From JALHSW01 sp963720675 (GTDB lineage Bacteria > Actinomycetota > Acidimicrobiia > IMCC26256 > PALSA-555): a DNA stretch of 64,000 nt. The notes beneath the pieces were generated by a model, which saw nothing but the letters and a program-made list of their open reading frames with translations, ran no database searches and was not told where the DNA came from. Shown here one piece after another: positions 63,242 to 64,000 of the stretch (positions are counted from its first letter, which is position 1; each line of letters opens with the position of its first letter). The DNA lies in assembly GCA_963720675.1 (NCBI GenBank), contig CAVRGH010000010.1, positions 682,001 through 746,000 of the forward strand. Direction: 5' to 3'. The translations under genes were made by a program, and so were the position numbers.

Positions 63242-63865
63242 GTGGCCGTCGACCTCAGCGAGATGCTCGACCCCGCGCACACCGCGGTGCTCACGATGGA
63301 GCTCCAGCGCGGCGTCGTCGGCGACGCGGCGGTGATCCGCACCCTGGCGGACGAGGTCGCGGCGCTCGGGATCGTCGACAACGCAGCCCGCATCGTGCGC
63401 GCCGCGCGCACCGCGGGAGCCCGCGTCGTCCACTGCACGGCCGAGTTCCGCCCCGATCGCGCGGGGTCGAGCGACAACTCGCCGATGCTTCGGATGATCG
63501 CCAAGGGTGATGCGCACCTCGTGATCGGTAGCCCCGAGGCTGCAGTCGTCCCGGAGCTCGGCCCCGAGCCGTCCGACGTGATCGCCTCGCGCACCCACGG
63601 CCTCACCCCGTTCCCGGGCACGGACCTCGACCAGATCCTGCGCAACCTCGGCGTCCGCACCGTCGTCGCCACCGGCGTCTCGGTGAACATCGGGGTCACC
63701 GGGATGGTGATGGGTGCCGTCGACCGCGGGTACCGCGTCGTGGTGGTCACCGATGCGGTCGCCGGTGTGCCGCGGGAGTACAGCGAGGCCGTCATCGAGC
63801 ACACCCTGGCTCCGCTCGCGACCCGGGCCACGACCGACCAGGTCGTGGCTGCGTGGGCGCGATGA
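63242..63865 (+). CDS. Isochorismatase-fold hydrolase with altered catalytic triad
   Basis: 207 residues. Cysteine-hydrolase/isochorismatase fold recognisable from AVLTMELQRGVVGD (15-28), RAARTAGARVVHCTAEFRPD (53-72), FPGTDL (124-129) and VVATGVSVNIGVTGMVMGA (141-159). The aspartate of DxQ is a glutamate (E20), the lysine before FxGT is missing (S116-R117-T118), and the catalytic cysteine is glycine (G151). Glycine at the last site also occurs in true isochorismatases, but the Asp-to-Glu change is unusual, so chemistry may be lost or different. It overlaps the following SDR gene as ATGA. Confidence 0.82.
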   Translation: MAVDLSEMLDPAHTAVLTMELQRGVVGDAAVIRTLADEVAALGIVDNAARIVRAARTAGARVVHCTAEFRPDRAGSSDNSPMLRMIAKGDAHLVIGSPEAAVVPELGPEPSDVIASRTHGLTPFPGTDLDQILRNLGVRTVVATGVSVNIGVTGMVMGAVDRGYRVVVVTDAVAGVPREYSEAVIEHTLAPLATRATTDQVVAAWAR

Positions 63866-64000
63866 GCCCGGCGGAGGCCGGCCTGAACCGCGCCGCCGGG
63901 CTCGACTTCACTCGGCTCCTCCCCGACAAGGTCGCGCTCGTCACCGGCGCGGCCTCCGGACAGGGGCGGGCCGCCGCGTGCCTCTTCGGTGCGCATGGCG
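63862..64000 (+). CDS. Short-chain dehydrogenase/reductase, 5' part only
   Basis: The first 46 residues are inside the window. After an N-terminal extension (SPAEAGLNRAAGLDFTRLL) the sequence KVALVTGAASGQGRA contains TGxxxGxG, the NAD(P)-binding motif of classical SDRs. The gene runs past the window end. Coupled to the isochorismatase-like gene by an ATGA overlap. Confidence 0.8.
   Translation, partial: MSPAEAGLNRAAGLDFTRLLPDKVALVTGAASGQGRAAACLFGAHG

Noticed and set aside
1..64000. tRNA, rRNA, CRISPR array, transposase, integrase or attachment site
   Set aside because: Looked for and not seen; every sizeable stretch is explained by the genes listed.

Overview
The window looks like a gene-dense chromosomal segment of a very GC-rich actinobacterium. 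Support comes from AftD-type cell-wall arabinosyltransferases, LLM-type flavin enzymes, Ltp2/DUF35 side-chain enzymes, ATGA/GTGA coupled starts and several TAnnnT -10 boxes placed 6-9 bases before a start codon. A member of the Acidimicrobiia is the best guess; this is inference and no marker gene is present. I see no RNA gene, insertion sequence, phage, CRISPR array or origin. No stretch over 300 bases lacks a gene.

Layout. 1-4936: an acyl-CoA ligase (cut by the window start) diverges from a TetR-led operon for a four-subunit 2-oxoacid:ferredoxin oxidoreductase of VorB type; two 13-bp palindromes lie in the divergent promoter. 4964-30832: a cell-envelope glycan region with two AftD-like arabinofuranosyltransferases (one without its discoidin modules), a GT4 enzyme, a polysaccharide deacetylase, an FkbH/ACP/GNAT acyl-decoration set, a polyprenyl-phosphate sugar synthase, several GT-C membrane proteins and two acyltransferase-3 proteins. 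One acyl-CoA dehydrogenase is embedded in it.

30863-45988: catabolism. An enoyl-CoA hydratase, thiolase, acyl-CoA dehydrogenase and APH-type kinase operon resembles a split ACAD10/11 system. It diverges from a 2-hydroxyacid dehydrogenase/class II aldolase pair. A DUF2889/PaaK-like ligase/unknown-protein cassette, an alcohol dehydrogenase/VOC/LLM operon and a lone iolB follow. 46071-52695: a secreted EEP-fold hydrolase, a D-aminoacylase-like amidohydrolase and HyuB/HyuA.

52699-64000: GT-C genes mixed with acyl-CoA dehydrogenases, then a MaoC, DUF35, CMD, DUF35, Ltp2-thiolase and acyl-CoA dehydrogenase operon that diverges from a cytochrome P450. This resembles the mycobacterial steroid side-chain (igr) locus. 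A shared palindrome, CTGAC-N6-GTCA(A/G), occurs four times, always in the promoter region of these catabolic operons, and suggests one local regulon whose regulator is not in the window.

Eight single-base frame breaks interrupt seven otherwise intact, conserved genes (near 820, 9655, 11038, 13921, 26940, 28293, 39480, 54825). They look more like indel errors in the assembly than real decay, so protein lengths for those genes are reconstructions.
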